Source of the DNA: Chitinophagaceae bacterium UBA1931
GTDB lineage: Bacteria > Bacteroidota > Bacteroidia > Chitinophagales > Chitinophagaceae
DNA length: 64,000 nucleotides
Reading direction: 5' to 3'
Assembly: GCA_002337125.1 (NCBI GenBank)
Contig: DDFJ01000001.1
Coordinates: 124,001-188,000, forward strand
Numbering within the stretch: position 1 is the stretch's first letter; every line of letters begins with the position of its first letter. Shown here in pieces: positions 43,039 to 54,200 of the stretch. The notes beneath the pieces were generated by a model. That model worked only from the letters and a program-made list of their open reading frames with translations. It did not search any database and was not told the origin of the DNA. A program made the position numbers and the translations under genes.

Positions 43039-46000
43039 CTACAGTTTTATAAACGATATTATTTGTATTGTGCGATCTTTTTTAAGAATCCTGATATAGT
43101 ATGTTCCTTTCTGCAGGTAACTTACATCGTACCGGAACTGGTAATTCACCGGCAGATCTTTAACTGATGTTCCGTTTACAGAAACAAGCTGTATGGATTT
43201 TACTTCTGCCACATTCAAGCCTGTTATCTGCATAACGGAGGTTACAGGGTTGGGGTATAGCTCAGCAGTTTTGTTTTTTCCCATTATTACTTTTACAACG
43301 CCTGTATACAAATACTTTCCATTGATATCAACCTGTCTTATACGGTAGAAGATAACTTCCATTCCAGGCGACAGATGTGTGTACCTGTACAGCTGTGTTC
43401 CATTTGCATTGTTCGATTGTACTTTAGCTAATTTTATAAACACAGTTCCGTTGCTGCTGTATTCCACATCGTAATGCGACGTAGTGCTTTCGTTTTCTGT
43501 TGCCCATGTAAGTTGTACATCATTGCCCGAAGGAACTGCTGTAAAGTCGATAAACTTCAGTGGCAATGCAGTAACTGTACCAGTGCTGGTAACACTAAAC
43601 GGTGAGAAGCTCGTATAACCGCTTTGTATTCTGCTGAATCTTCCAAGCGTATCACTTGCTGCTGATCCGGCATCACCCAATTGCCATGAAGAATTGTAAT
43701 GCGAAATCCTGCTTGCATTACGGTTGAATGCTGGTAATTCATCACCGGCAAACCAAAACGCTTCAACACTTGCGTTACTGCCACCCGGTGTTTGTTCATC
43801 AATAAACCATGTGCGGTTAACATTTCCTGTTACAATGGTATCACCACTTGTTCCATTAGCGAGTACATAAGGAACAACCCGAACGCTGAAGTTATCCTGT
43901 GTGCCGGTATTATTAATCTTTACAAAATTTGAATGATACAAACCTGTACCAACAGGGAAGCTGTTTTGAGCATTGTTGTTAACAAGTTTCAGTTTACCAG
44001 CTCCGTTTGTAATAATGAAATGTGCTGTATCAAAGTTGAGGATGTTACCATTCACAACAAGGTCATAATCGCCCAGCATTATTTTACCTCCAATCCATCC
44101 TGGCAAATGTGATGGCGCTCCCTGTTTCATATCAAGGTCGCTGTTAATTGTGATCGACTTTTTCATTTTGGCTACATTGTCAAATCGTAGCGTATCTGTA
44201 TTATTCAGCAAGTCAAATTCCATTGGACTTGTTCTGTCAATTTCCGTAACAACATAACCATGGTTCAACGCAAAGAACATTTTTCTTGTAATGGTAGTGG
44301 TGCCACCAGATGCAAGGAAGAACTGTGTACTGTCAACCTGCAGTGTGCTAAACGTTGTGTCTTTAACATAGAACCTTACCCATGCAGTACCATCCTGTGT
44401 ACCGTTGTTTTTAATGGTAAAGCTTACATTCACACTATCTCCTGCAACAAATCCACTCGGGTTAAAGCTGATAGCGCCTGCAGCACTGCGTGCCATATCA
44501 GGAGCATCACCAACGATGATTGTGCGTGTGGCAAGGTTATTATCTTCCCGTTCCTCATCCACAAGATTTGCAGGATCTGCAATAAGTTTAATCACCTTCA
44601 CTCCGGAGATAATGGATGAATAGGTAGCAGTTGCTGCAACGGTTGTATCCTTGCCCGGTTGCAAAGCATTAATCGGCACATCTGATCCAAGTTGAATATC
44701 ATCCACCAAAAACCGTACAACAGATGGTGCTGAAACTTTGCCACCAGTATTTCTTACTGTGCCAACAATACTGATGTTTTGAGCAAGATTGGGATTAAGA
44801 CTGCTTGGTGAAATATATTGCGACAATACTTCAAAGTCTGTTTTACTGTCAACCACACGAATAAAGAAGCTGCCTTCGTTGTTGCTTTCATTTGATTCAC
44901 AGATCGTGTTTGCAGTATCTGCAACAACTTTTATTTCGTATGTGCCAGGCACAGAGAATAGTTGTGTAAATGATGCATGTGCTGCAAAGAGTTCGCCAGC
45001 CTTCACATTGCTGATGGTATCTGCTCCAATCCAGTTGCCATTGAGTGTAAACCTCACTGTAACATTACTAACATCACGGTAACCGATATTTCTGATAGCA
45101 GGATAGAATTGATTGGTTGTATTCACACGCACCACTACAGGGTTACCTGATGATGAACCTGCTTCATTACCGGTTTGATATGGCTTCAGATCAGATGAAA
45201 GTGTAAACTGTTTGTTGTTATTGGTTTCATCCGATTCAGAAATAGTGTTGCCGGCATCAGCAATTACTTCAGCAACAATTCCACAAGCATTATCTGCATA
45301 ACCCACTGTATATGCATCCGAGGTTACAGTTACGCTTGCATTTTCTCCAAGCGAATTCACTGTTCTCAAAGCTCCAACCTGTAAACCATTTGCTGTAAAC
45401 TTCACATCAAAACTTCCTGTTGTTCTACCACTGTTTTTAATCACTGCAACAAACTTTGTTGATCCTCCGGTGCTGATTGCAGTTGGAGTTGCGTTGAAAG
45501 ATGTTACGCTTAATTCAGATTTCGGTACCACAACAGTAAAGAGACTTATGTTATTTGTTTCATCTGTTTCACTTACTGTTCCTTCACTATCTGTTATCAC
45601 CTTAATGATATGTGTACCCGAACTCATTGCAGGATCACTGTAACTGATGGTTGTTGAACTTCCGCCACTCAATGAACTGATAACACTTGTTTTGATCAGT
45701 GTAATTGAGCCACCCGGTATTGAATCATATACTTTTACTGTATGCGAACCGGCAGTAACACATTTAATATTTGCATCCTGGAAACTGAAAGCTGTAAAGC
45801 CGGTTTGTGAAAAGCCTTGTACAGTCAGATCGGGCAGATTAGGCAATGCAGTTATTGTTACACTGCTGGATGCTGTCATTGCTGTAAATGATCCGTGATA
45901 AATCGAAGATGGAATTTGTAAGAACTCGTTATAAACATAATTAGCAGTTGCTGTTATGGTGTGTGTGCCCGGTGTTGCAAAATTGATGTTAACCGGGTAT

Positions 46001-49000
46001 GTTTTTTCATCACCAGGGAAAGTACCCACACTTCCAAACACAGGATCATCTGATGTATAGAAGGTTTCTGTAAGAACACCATCAACAAATACTTTCACTG
46101 TGTCTTTCCAGATCATATCATACGGGCTCCACATATTGCTGATATTTCTTTCACGGTATTTCACTTTTACATTTACTGCACCTGTACTTCCTGCTATATA
46201 ACTGCAGGGATTACCACTTGCAGTCATAACAGCACCACCCATATTTACAGGGGCAGCGCATGCTGTAGGTGAAGGACATGCAAGCGGAATTGTATTTGTA
46301 ACAAGACTGCTTGTTAATGTAAAGTCGGTAACACTAACAGTATAAGTAAAGTTGCTGCCACAGGTAACACCTGTAAGAGCATAACTGTAATCGCCGTTGC
46401 TGTTAGTTGTGGTGGTGATTACCTGTGTACCTGTATTGATGGTAACTTCAGCACCTGCAACCGCTGTTGGGTTTTGTGTGCCGTAGTATTGTGCATGACC
46501 GCTGATGATGACTTTCAGTTGCGGACAAACCTGTACCGTTGCACTTGTTGTTACATTAATACCACCGGGCAATATGGGTGATCCGACAATAACCGGCCTG
46601 ATAGCATAGTTATTCAGCGGATTAATATCGCCCAACGTATTACTACTGTCGATCCAGACTTTAATGGGGTAGAACCCTTCTGCAGCAAACGACATTGTGC
46701 GGCTGATGGTTGCAGTAGAGAATGCATTCACTGAAGGCAATACATCTTCACCAATCAAAATAGTATCCCTGTAATATTTAACAGGAACATTGCTTGCCGG
46801 TATTGCAGTGCTGTTACTTACCTGTGCAAATACGGTAAATGTTTCACCTGGCGCAGGATTGTTTTTGCTGAAGCTGATATTGTTTGCAAATATTCTTAAA
46901 TCAATCTGCTGATCCGTAACAACAGGTCCGCTGATATAATTCGTATTTACAGAAGTGGCAGCATTACCATTTGCATCAACAGCAGAGAACTGGTAGCCTG
47001 CAGTATTGGTATAATTGTTATGTGTGAATGTGTAGGTATAAACAACACCTGTTACATAATCTGTGCTGCTTCCATCTTTCGTCATGGTAAACACACCTTC
47101 GTTGATATCAGAAAAATCATGATCACCATTTAAATCAATACCAATCTTCGGATAACCTGTTTGTGGTGCAAGATTGTTTGATGATTTATAAAGAATCTTA
47201 TATGTATAATTTCCTGTTTGTCCTGCAACCGGATTAACACCTGTGCTTCCGTTAAATGGAGAACCTGTAACGTATTGTAAAACTGGCGGAGCTCCCGGAT
47301 TGTAACCATTACCACTAACTGCAGTTGTAACAAATCCAAGACCAGCAGTTGATGATTCAATTTTCAATTGTGCTGAATAAGCACCAACAGCAGATGGGGT
47401 AAATGCCACCGGCAAATTAATACTGCCGCCGGCAGGTATTACTGTACCTGCGGTGAATGTTGGAACAAACGCAGCATCAGTAGTTGTTACATTACTTAAT
47501 GCAACACTTACATTACCTGTATTGGTAACAGAGAATGTATAGTTACCTGTTGATGCAACTGTTACATTGCCGAAATTATAACCTGCAGCAGGACTGATGG
47601 TCCATGATAATATCTTGTTGATGCCGGTGCCATTCAATGCAACATCATAATTACCGGTTGACAACTGCAGTTGCATTGTTTGTGCATATGCCTGCGCAGC
47701 CGAAGGTGCAAAGCTTACCTGCAAGGTATAATTGCCACCTGCAGGAATGGTAACCGCATTGCTGAAGTTGGTGGTGAATGGTGCACTTACGGTAACTGCA
47801 TTCAGGGTTTGATCTGTTGCACTGTTATTTGTTATGATGAGATTTTTTGTAACCGTTGTTGTTAACGGAACGTTTCCAAACTTCAGTGTATCGTTTGAAA
47901 TGGCAATATAGTCGGTAAAGAAACTTGCATTGTTGGTAAGGCTCCATCTTCCTTCCTGGCTTTTTGTGCGGATGTATAACCTGTGCTGTCCGCTGCTTAA
48001 GCCTGTTGTATTAACAGCAACTGCAAGGTTATTGATGTTGGTTGATGGAGTAATGCTGATGGAAGTTGCAGCACCAATACCCGGATCAGTATCAATAAAA
48101 TATTCTGCAGCAATAATGTTTTGAGCAGGAGAGGGGTTAACAGGATAAGCAGGATTATTATCAACAAGAAAGTCTGTTTCATTGGTAATACTCCATTTCC
48201 CTTCCTGGCTTTTTGTGCGAACATAGAAGCGATGCACACCCTGACTTAAACCGGATGTATTCGCTGAAAAACTTAACCCGTTAATATCAGTTGCTGCACT
48301 TACACTGATGGAAGTGGCTGCTCCCAAACCTGGATCTGTATCAATAAAATATTCTGCTGCAACAATATTCTGTGCTGCTGCAGGTGAAGTTGGATATACA
48401 GGATCATAGTCAACAAGAAAATCTTTCAGATTCACTAAGCTCCATTTCCCTTCATTACTTTTTGTACGAACATATATACGGTGTATGCCCGGGGTTAAAC
48501 CGGAAGTGTTAGCGGAGAATGTTAATCCGTTAATATCAGTTGCGGCACTTACACTGATAGATGTTGCAGCACCAAAGCCTGGATCGGTATCAATAAAATA
48601 TTCTGCTGCAACAATATTCTGTGCTGCTGCCGGAGAAACAGGATAACCAGGATCATCATTATAAATAAACTCGCTGAAGTTGGTTAAGCTCCATTTTCCT
48701 TCCTGGTTTTTTGTACGGATATAAACACGATGAACTCCATTCGTTAAACTGTTTGTATTCACCGCAACAGTTATATTGTTAAGATCAATACCCGGAGTAA
48801 TACTGATAGCAGTTGCATTACCTGCACCGGGATCAGTATCAATAAAATATTCTGCTGCAACAATATTCTGTGCTGCTGCGGGTGATGTTGGGTAAACAGG
48901 ATCAAAATCATACAGGAAATCTTTTATTCCCACCAGGCTCCAGAAACCTTCTGCACTGCGGGTACGCAAATACAACCTGTGTGTGCCGTTGCTTAAACCG

Positions 49001-49215
49001 TTTACATTAATAACTGCTGCAAAGTTGTTGATATCAGCAGCTGCTGTTACAGCAACGGGGGTTGCATTACCAAAACCCGGATCAACATCAATAAAGTATT
49101 CTGCTGCCACAATATTTTGGGCAGCAGCCGGTGCAGAAGGATAAGCAGGATCCTGTGCAAACAAAATTGTATTGCATACAAGAACTGCCAGTATGATGAG
49201 GAAAGATTTTTTCAT
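43039..49215 (-). CDS. Giant T9SS-secreted protein with 83-residue repeats, ASH and CARDB domains
   Basis: 2058 residues from the ATG at 49215, the start of a clear signal peptide (MKKSFLIILAVLVCNTILFAQ). Five near-identical 83-residue repeats (about 25-440) carry AAQNIVAAEYFIDTDPG, HRxYxRTK and EGxWSL. Two ASPM/SPD-2/Hydin-like domains follow (about 450-650; KFGNVPLTT and NFGNVTVAS). CARDB-like beta domains with NxxxEsdEtNN ends recur through about 1000-1600, with a carboxypeptidase-regulatory-like domain near 890-960. The end (ELYPNPVTSVMQITG...YYIRI) is a type A sorting domain for T9SS export and surface attachment. It is probably an adhesin or cell-surface scaffold. Confidence 0.9.
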   Translation of the reverse strand: MKKSFLIILAVLVCNTILFAQDPAYPSAPAAAQNIVAAEYFIDVDPGFGNATPVAVTAAADINNFAAVINVNGLSNGTHRLYLRTRSAEGFWSLVGIKDFLYDFDPVYPTSPAAAQNIVAAEYFIDTDPGAGNATAISITPGIDLNNITVAVNTNSLTNGVHRVYIRTKNQEGKWSLTNFSEFIYNDDPGYPVSPAAAQNIVAAEYFIDTDPGFGAATSISVSAATDINGLTFSANTSGLTPGIHRIYVRTKSNEGKWSLVNLKDFLVDYDPVYPTSPAAAQNIVAAEYFIDTDPGLGAATSISVSAATDINGLSFSANTSGLSQGVHRFYVRTKSQEGKWSITNETDFLVDNNPAYPVNPSPAQNIIAAEYFIDTDPGIGAATSISITPSTNINNLAVAVNTTGLSSGQHRLYIRTKSQEGRWSLTNNASFFTDYIAISNDTLKFGNVPLTTTVTKNLIITNNSATDQTLNAVTVSAPFTTNFSNAVTIPAGGNYTLQVSFAPSAAQAYAQTMQLQLSTGNYDVALNGTGINKILSWTISPAAGYNFGNVTVASTGNYTFSVTNTGNVSVALSNVTTTDAAFVPTFTAGTVIPAGGSINLPVAFTPSAVGAYSAQLKIESSTAGLGFVTTAVSGNGYNPGAPPVLQYVTGSPFNGSTGVNPVAGQTGNYTYKILYKSSNNLAPQTGYPKIGIDLNGDHDFSDINEGVFTMTKDGSSTDYVTGVVYTYTFTHNNYTNTAGYQFSAVDANGNAATSVNTNYISGPVVTDQQIDLRIFANNISFSKNNPAPGETFTVFAQVSNSTAIPASNVPVKYYRDTILIGEDVLPSVNAFSTATISRTMSFAAEGFYPIKVWIDSSNTLGDINPLNNYAIRPVIVGSPILPGGINVTTSATVQVCPQLKVIISGHAQYYGTQNPTAVAGAEVTINTGTQVITTTTNSNGDYSYALTGVTCGSNFTYTVSVTDFTLTSSLVTNTIPLACPSPTACAAPVNMGGAVMTASGNPCSYIAGSTGAVNVKVKYRERNISNMWSPYDMIWKDTVKVFVDGVLTETFYTSDDPVFGSVGTFPGDEKTYPVNINFATPGTHTITATANYVYNEFLQIPSSIYHGSFTAMTASSSVTITALPNLPDLTVQGFSQTGFTAFSFQDANIKCVTAGSHTVKVYDSIPGGSITLIKTSVISSLSGGSSTTISYSDPAMSSGTHIIKVITDSEGTVSETDETNNISLFTVVVPKSELSVTSFNATPTAISTGGSTKFVAVIKNSGRTTGSFDVKFTANGLQVGALRTVNSLGENASVTVTSDAYTVGYADNACGIVAEVIADAGNTISESDETNNNKQFTLSSDLKPYQTGNEAGSSSGNPVVVRVNTTNQFYPAIRNIGYRDVSNVTVRFTLNGNWIGADTISNVKAGELFAAHASFTQLFSVPGTYEIKVVADTANTICESNESNNEGSFFIRVVDSKTDFEVLSQYISPSSLNPNLAQNISIVGTVRNTGGKVSAPSVVRFLVDDIQLGSDVPINALQPGKDTTVAATATYSSIISGVKVIKLIADPANLVDEEREDNNLATRTIIVGDAPDMARSAAGAISFNPSGFVAGDSVNVSFTIKNNGTQDGTAWVRFYVKDTTFSTLQVDSTQFFLASGGTTTITRKMFFALNHGYVVTEIDRTSPMEFDLLNNTDTLRFDNVAKMKKSITINSDLDMKQGAPSHLPGWIGGKIMLGDYDLVVNGNILNFDTAHFIITNGAGKLKLVNNNAQNSFPVGTGLYHSNFVKINNTGTQDNFSVRVVPYVLANGTSGDTIVTGNVNRTWFIDEQTPGGSNASVEAFWFAGDELPAFNRNASRISHYNSSWQLGDAGSAASDTLGRFSRIQSGYTSFSPFSVTSTGTVTALPLKFIDFTAVPSGNDVQLTWATENESTTSHYDVEYSSNGTVFIKLAKVQSNNANGTQLYRYTHLSPGMEVIFYRIRQVDINGKYLYTGVVKVIMGKNKTAELYPNPVTSVMQITGLNVAEVKSIQLVSVNGTSVKDLPVNYQFRYDVSYLQKGTYYIRILKKDRTIQIISFIKL
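47900..49145 (-). repeat. Five tandem 249-bp coding repeats
   Basis: The segment CAATAAAATATTCTG (or close) recurs at about 48092, 48342, 48591, 48840 and 49090, a period of 249-250 bp that equals 83 codons. Three central copies are closest at DNA level, which suggests recent duplication or gene conversion. Confidence 0.85.
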
Positions 49216-49287
49216 CGTGTAATTTTTATCATGCAGCATATTGTGGTAACTGCTGCAATTAAACTGCAAAACAGTAAATCAGCTTTT

Positions 49288-49306
49288 GTGCATATTCTGT
49301 ATGCAC
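49288..49306. promoter_or_regulatory. Perfect palindrome upstream of the giant cargo gene
   Basis: GTGCATA-TTCTG-TATGCAC is a perfect 7-bp inverted repeat with a 5-nt centre, 73-91 nt upstream of the ATG at 49215. No T-run follows on either side. The form suits a dimeric regulator, but no good -7 box was found between it and the gene. Confidence 0.45.
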
Positions 49307-49362
49307 AGTTATCATCATCCTTCATGAATGTTCATTCCATGATTGATGATTGAAACAAAAAA

Positions 49363-50415
49363 TCAATTGTTGTTTTTTGTACTTACTGTAATGTTCATGG
49401 TTGCAGTACCTGACGGAATTGATCCCGGAACTGTTAAACTGTAGATGGTTGGTATATTCGGAATACCCGATAAAATGTATCCATCCTGTGCATTAAATGC
49501 GCCGCAGTCCGGAGTAATACCACCAACAGTAAGTCCGGCACCAATTGCAGGAGAGCCTGCTTTCAAACGCCATTGACCATCATTGCTGTTACCTGTTAAG
49601 CCCTGGAACAATGCAGCATCGGTTTGATTGTTGACATTATTATATGTTCCCACAAAAGGAGTAAAACCTGCAGGCGCTCCAACGCAGAGGTTGTTTTTTA
49701 CTGTAACGTTTACAACAGAGAAGGTGGCGTTGTTAATGATGTTATTGGCGAAATAAGCATTATAAAGATAGATGTTGCTGCGGATAACATTATTGCGTAT
49801 CAGGTTATTGCTGTTATTACTGTTCGACATGTCAAGTCCTCCTGTTATAATATTGTTTCGTATTTCCCAATCCTGCAACACAACGCCATTCCATCCAATT
49901 GTGCCAGTGATGTAGCATTTGTTAATTTTCCAGCCAACCATTTTTGTATTGGCAGTAGGGCCATAATAACCTCCAATACCTGAAAAGTTGCAACGTGTAA
50001 TGGTGATGTTGTCTGTTGCAGAACCAAGGTTAGCTCCTAATCCCATAAAGAAATTATCCAGGCCAATAAGTTTTGAGCCGGAACCTGTTGAGTCATAAAC
50101 AATATATGAACCACCTAAATTGGAGCTGTTTGCATTTGCCTGTAAACCTGTATTACTGTTTGTTCCGCTTAAAAAGTATCCTGTTCCGATAATTACAATA
50201 CGTTTGTTGAGTGTAAAGCCACCATAAACTGTTGAACTTCCTTCAACATACAACGTATCATCGGCTGCAACAGATGAGCTGCTGATTGCAGTAGCAATTG
50301 AATTAAAATCGGCATTAACACCGGCTGTATTATTAATGCGCCAGATTTTTGCCTGTGTTTGATTGGAAAATAAAATTGCAGAGAAACTAAAAAGAAGAAT
50401 AAACATCTTTTTCAT
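49363..50415 (-). CDS. Exported parallel beta-helix protein
   Basis: 350 residues with a signal peptide (cut near 22). The central part (about 60-270) consists of short strands with the N/T-rich turn pattern of right-handed beta-helix (pectate-lyase-like) proteins: NITITRCNFSGIGG, INKCYITGTIGWNG, IRNNIITGGLDM, LIRNNVIRSNIYL, VTVKNNLCVG. The tail has SPAIGAG...PDCGAF, seen at the end of many exported beta-helix proteins. No clear T9SS sorting tail. Carbohydrate-binding or lyase activity is possible; no catalytic residues can be assigned. Confidence 0.72.
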   Translation of the reverse strand: MKKMFILLFSFSAILFSNQTQAKIWRINNTAGVNADFNSIATAISSSSVAADDTLYVEGSSTVYGGFTLNKRIVIIGTGYFLSGTNSNTGLQANANSSNLGGSYIVYDSTGSGSKLIGLDNFFMGLGANLGSATDNITITRCNFSGIGGYYGPTANTKMVGWKINKCYITGTIGWNGVVLQDWEIRNNIITGGLDMSNSNNSNNLIRNNVIRSNIYLYNAYFANNIINNATFSVVNVTVKNNLCVGAPAGFTPFVGTYNNVNNQTDAALFQGLTGNSNDGQWRLKAGSPAIGAGLTVGGITPDCGAFNAQDGYILSGIPNIPTIYSLTVPGSIPSGTATMNITVSTKNNN

Positions 50416-50446
50416 AAAATAAATTTTGCAGTTATTAATGGCTGTA

Positions 50447-50490
50447 AAAATGTAAAACTGCCATTAACTGCACAATCCCCAAAAAAGGGG
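50447..50490 (-). promoter_or_regulatory. Promoter of the beta-helix gene with CCCC-A6-GGGG palindrome
   Basis: On the minus strand TACATTTT (50447-50454, one mismatch from TAnnTTTG) follows an ATTG about 18 nt upstream. A perfect CCCC-AAAAAA-GGGG (50477-50490) abuts that -33 position on its upstream side, the same arrangement as at 42930-42973. Confidence 0.55.
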
Positions 50491-50539
50491 ATATACGAAA
50501 AAATATGTATGTAAAAATTTAAGCGATGGATGGGTACAA

Positions 50540-51160
50540 TTACTGTCCCATAATTTTATTAATGGCTTCAGTGCGGCTTTGCACCTGGAGCTTTTCGTAA
50601 ATGTTGCGTGTATGTGTACGAACAGTTTCAAGACCAATATTAAGTTCGGCTGCTATTTCTTTATAACGCAAACCTTTTGCGAGGGATTTTAATATTTCTT
50701 TTTCACGGAGTGTGAGCAGTTCCGAATCGTCAATGGAATTCTTTTGCTGAAAGGATGCAATCACTTTTCTTGCGATCTGGCTGCTCATGGGTGAACCACC
50801 GTTATATACTTCCGAAATACTGTCGAGAATTTTTACAGGAGCTGTTTTCTTTAACAGGTAACCGCTGGCACCTGCTTTTAATGATTCAAAAATACTTTCA
50901 TCATCTTCATACACCGTACTCATGATGAACTGTGTTTTTTTACAGCGGCTTTTTAACTTACGCACAGCCTCAATACCATTGATACCGGGAAGATTAATAT
51001 CCATCAATACAACATCAGGATAAATGACCGGCAGTTTTTCAATAGCTTCTTCAGCAGTTGAAAAAGCCTGCTTACAGCTAAAACCTTCACTGCCGTCAAT
51101 CAGCAACTGAAGCCCTTCTCTTATCTCTTTTACATCCTCAACTATAACAACAGTGATCAT
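50540..51160 (-). CDS. LuxR/NarL-family response regulator
   Basis: 206 residues. A receiver domain (about 1-120) has the acidic pocket E8/D9, phospho-acceptor D54 (VLMDINLPG), T/S near 82 (STVYED) and K104 (LLKK). A C-terminal LuxR HTH (about 140-206) has LTLREKEILKSLAKGLRYKEIAAELNIG, then RTHTRNIYEKL. It should dimerise on phosphorylation and bind palindromic sites. The adjacent sensor kinase gene ends 70 nt upstream, so they likely form one two-component pair. Confidence 0.92.
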   Translation of the reverse strand: MITVVIVEDVKEIREGLQLLIDGSEGFSCKQAFSTAEEAIEKLPVIYPDVVLMDINLPGINGIEAVRKLKSRCKKTQFIMSTVYEDDESIFESLKAGASGYLLKKTAPVKILDSISEVYNGGSPMSSQIARKVIASFQQKNSIDDSELLTLREKEILKSLAKGLRYKEIAAELNIGLETVRTHTRNIYEKLQVQSRTEAINKIMGQ

Positions 51161-51230
51161 TTAATTTCTTGCTTTTTCAATTACACGTAAAAATAAAATG
51201 TTATACCACTTTAAGGGTAACAAAAAAGTG

Positions 51231-54200
51231 TTACCTGAAAATTTTTATTAAACATGATGTTCCTTTGCCCGGTGCAGAAATGATGGTAAATACTCCGCCA
51301 GCATGCTGTATGCGGTTCTCCATATTTTTAAGTCCGTTTGCAAACAGCCGTACTGTTTTTTCATCAAATCCTTTTCCATCATCTTTAATGCCTATTGTAA
51401 TTTCACCCGGGTTTTCAGCAATGCTTACAAAAACATTATTACACCATGCATGTTTGGCAATGTTCTGAAAACATTCTTTTACCGTAAGGAAAATATTTCT
51501 CCGTTGCTCTTCACCCAAATGTGTTGCAGAAAATTCAGCAGGATAATCAAAGTGCATCTGCACGGAAAGTGATTCAAAATATTTCAATCCATATTCACAG
51601 ATGTAAGCTGATAAACTTTCCAGCGAATCATTTTTTGGATTCAGTACCCAGATAATATCCTGCAGGTTATCCACCAGCTCTCTTGAAGAAACAGCAATCT
51701 TATCAATCTGCTCTTTTGCTTTTTCGGGCTGCATCAGTTTTTGCTTGGCCACTTCACTAAGTATTGCAATTTTGGTTAAGCCACTTCCAAGATCATCATG
51801 CATATCCCTGCTGATGCGGTTCCGTTCTTTTTCAATGGCCTGTTGTTTCTCCATTTCAGCTTTTTGTTTATCAAGTTTGCGGTTGATATAGCTGCTGATA
51901 AAATAAAAGACCAACCACAATATGCTTAATGTAAGAATGGTTCTGAACCACCAGCTTTGCCACCACGGTGTTTGAATATGTAAGCGGAATGTGTACATCT
52001 CTTTTGCCATAACACCATCTCCATTAAATGCTTTTACATTAAGCGTATAATTTCCCGGCGGGAGATTGGCATACCTGATAAAGGTTTTATTGGGAGCTTT
52101 TACCCATCCCTTGTCATAACCATCCAGCATATAACTGATGCTGTTCGCTTCAGCATTTGCATAATCAATAACTGTAAAACGGAAGCTGATGGTGTTTTGC
52201 TTATAACTGAGCGAAAGAGCATTTAATTCAGAACTGTTTACAGTACTGTTGTACATGGTATCATTCAACTGCAGATCTGTAAGCAGCAACTGTGGTGCAA
52301 CAGGTAAATTTTTATAATCAGATGGAAAGAATGCATTTAACCCGTTTACTCCACCAAACAGAATTTCATTATTGGGTGCTTTGGAAAAAGAATAAGTATT
52401 ATACTCGTTGCTCTGCAAACCATCCCCAACAGAAAATAATTTTACAGAAAAGTCTTTTGTATTAAACCTGTTAATACCTGCATTGGTACTTAGCCAGAGA
52501 TAATTTCCATCGGGCACAACTCCATAAATATACTGGTTGCTTAAACCATCAGCAGCTGTAAAAATTTTCTTAATCGCCAGTTGCTTCTTGGAAAAACGCA
52601 TCAGGCCAATGGTTGAGCCAATCCAGATAATACTATCGCTGGTTTCGCTGAAGCATTTTATGGTTGACTGAACAGGAAATTGTTTAACACTGATAAACGA
52701 ATCAGCTTCCATCCTGTAAACAGAAAAACCTTTAAATGCTTTTGAAATATATACATTACCCTGCTGATCGCTGTAAGTGGTTAAATACACATCGTATGGT
52801 TCAGTTCCTTTTGCAGCAGTAATACGATAACTGTTGCCGATCTTTTCTGCAATGAATAATCCTGCATTCGATGATAACAGCATTTTTCCGTTTGGCAGTT
52901 GACTGATAAAATTAAACTGCAGTGCAGCAGGGTTCTGCGATGTGATGTTGAGCTTTGTTATTTGTTTATTGATTGTATTGGCAATATAAACACCGCTGAG
53001 TGTGGCAATCCATATTTTATTGTCATCAGCCTTGCATAAATATTCAATAGAAGGAGGAAGGCCATTGCGGATGCTCTGTTTGATTTTTTTGTTTTCATCA
53101 AGAATAAGGATGCCGCCGCTTTGTGTACCACACCAGATTTCATTGTTGATGTTTACAATCGACTTAATAAAGTTATCGGCCGATGAGGCAACTGTTTCTT
53201 CTTTTGGGAGATAATGATTAAAACGGAATTTGTTCAGGCTTGTATAATCAACGCCTTTACCCCATGTTGAAACCCAGAGATTAAAACTGGCATCCGTATA
53301 AATATATTGTACCTGGTTGCCGGAAAGTGAATATGCATTGTAAGGTGAGCTGATGTATTGCCTGCTGATCTTTTCTCCTGTTGCATCAGCTTTAAACAAA
53401 CCATCCTGCAACGTACCAACCCAAAGCGTTCCGTTTGCTTCGTGATGAAGTGCAGAAATACTGAAACCATCAAATGCTTTTTTTGCCACTGGTTGCTTTT
53501 GTGCATCATTCAGCAAATACGAATAAAGACCATTGTTAGTGCCCACCCACAACGAATCCTTGCCTGCAAGCAGCATGGTGGTGATTTTTGTTGCAGGTAT
53601 TTGAATTGTGGCCGATGACCATGAAACCTGTTCAGCATTGATCATGCCTGTCCATATAACAGCTGTGTTATTATTTACAACAATGATTTTGCTGAGCGGT
53701 TCATATAGGTGCTGCGGATATGTTTTTACAATCAGATTACCCCCGGTAAAACTGCTGTTGATTTTTTTAAATGAATGATCGGCCGGATTAAAGACAAAGA
53801 TTTCTGATCTCGACTGCAGCCATACCTGCTTCTTATCATCAATATAAAACGGCGAATAAAACTGTTCATCTTCTTTCCGGGAGTTCATGCGGTAGCTGAA
53901 AAAACGGTTGAGTTTCCTGTTGTAGAAATTGAGACTTTCATTGCTGCCAATCCACAAATTGCTTTCTTTGTCTTCAAGGATATTCAGGAAAAGCGTACCC
54001 CGTAAACCGTTAGTATCGGCAAACGAAAAACGGAAAACAGTACAACCCATCCCGTCGAAACGGTTCAGCCCGTCAAACGAACTGATCCAGATATAGCCCC
54101 TTGAATCCCTGTACACACAGTTATTAACCCCCTGCGAAAGCCCGTTGTTTACCGTAAGATGATTAAAGTAAAGCTGCTGGCTTTGCGCCTGCAGAAAAAT

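Noticed and set aside
47900..49145. Regular 249-bp repeats as a CRISPR or satellite array
   Set aside because: The period equals 83 codons in an unbroken coding frame; the repeats encode protein repeats.
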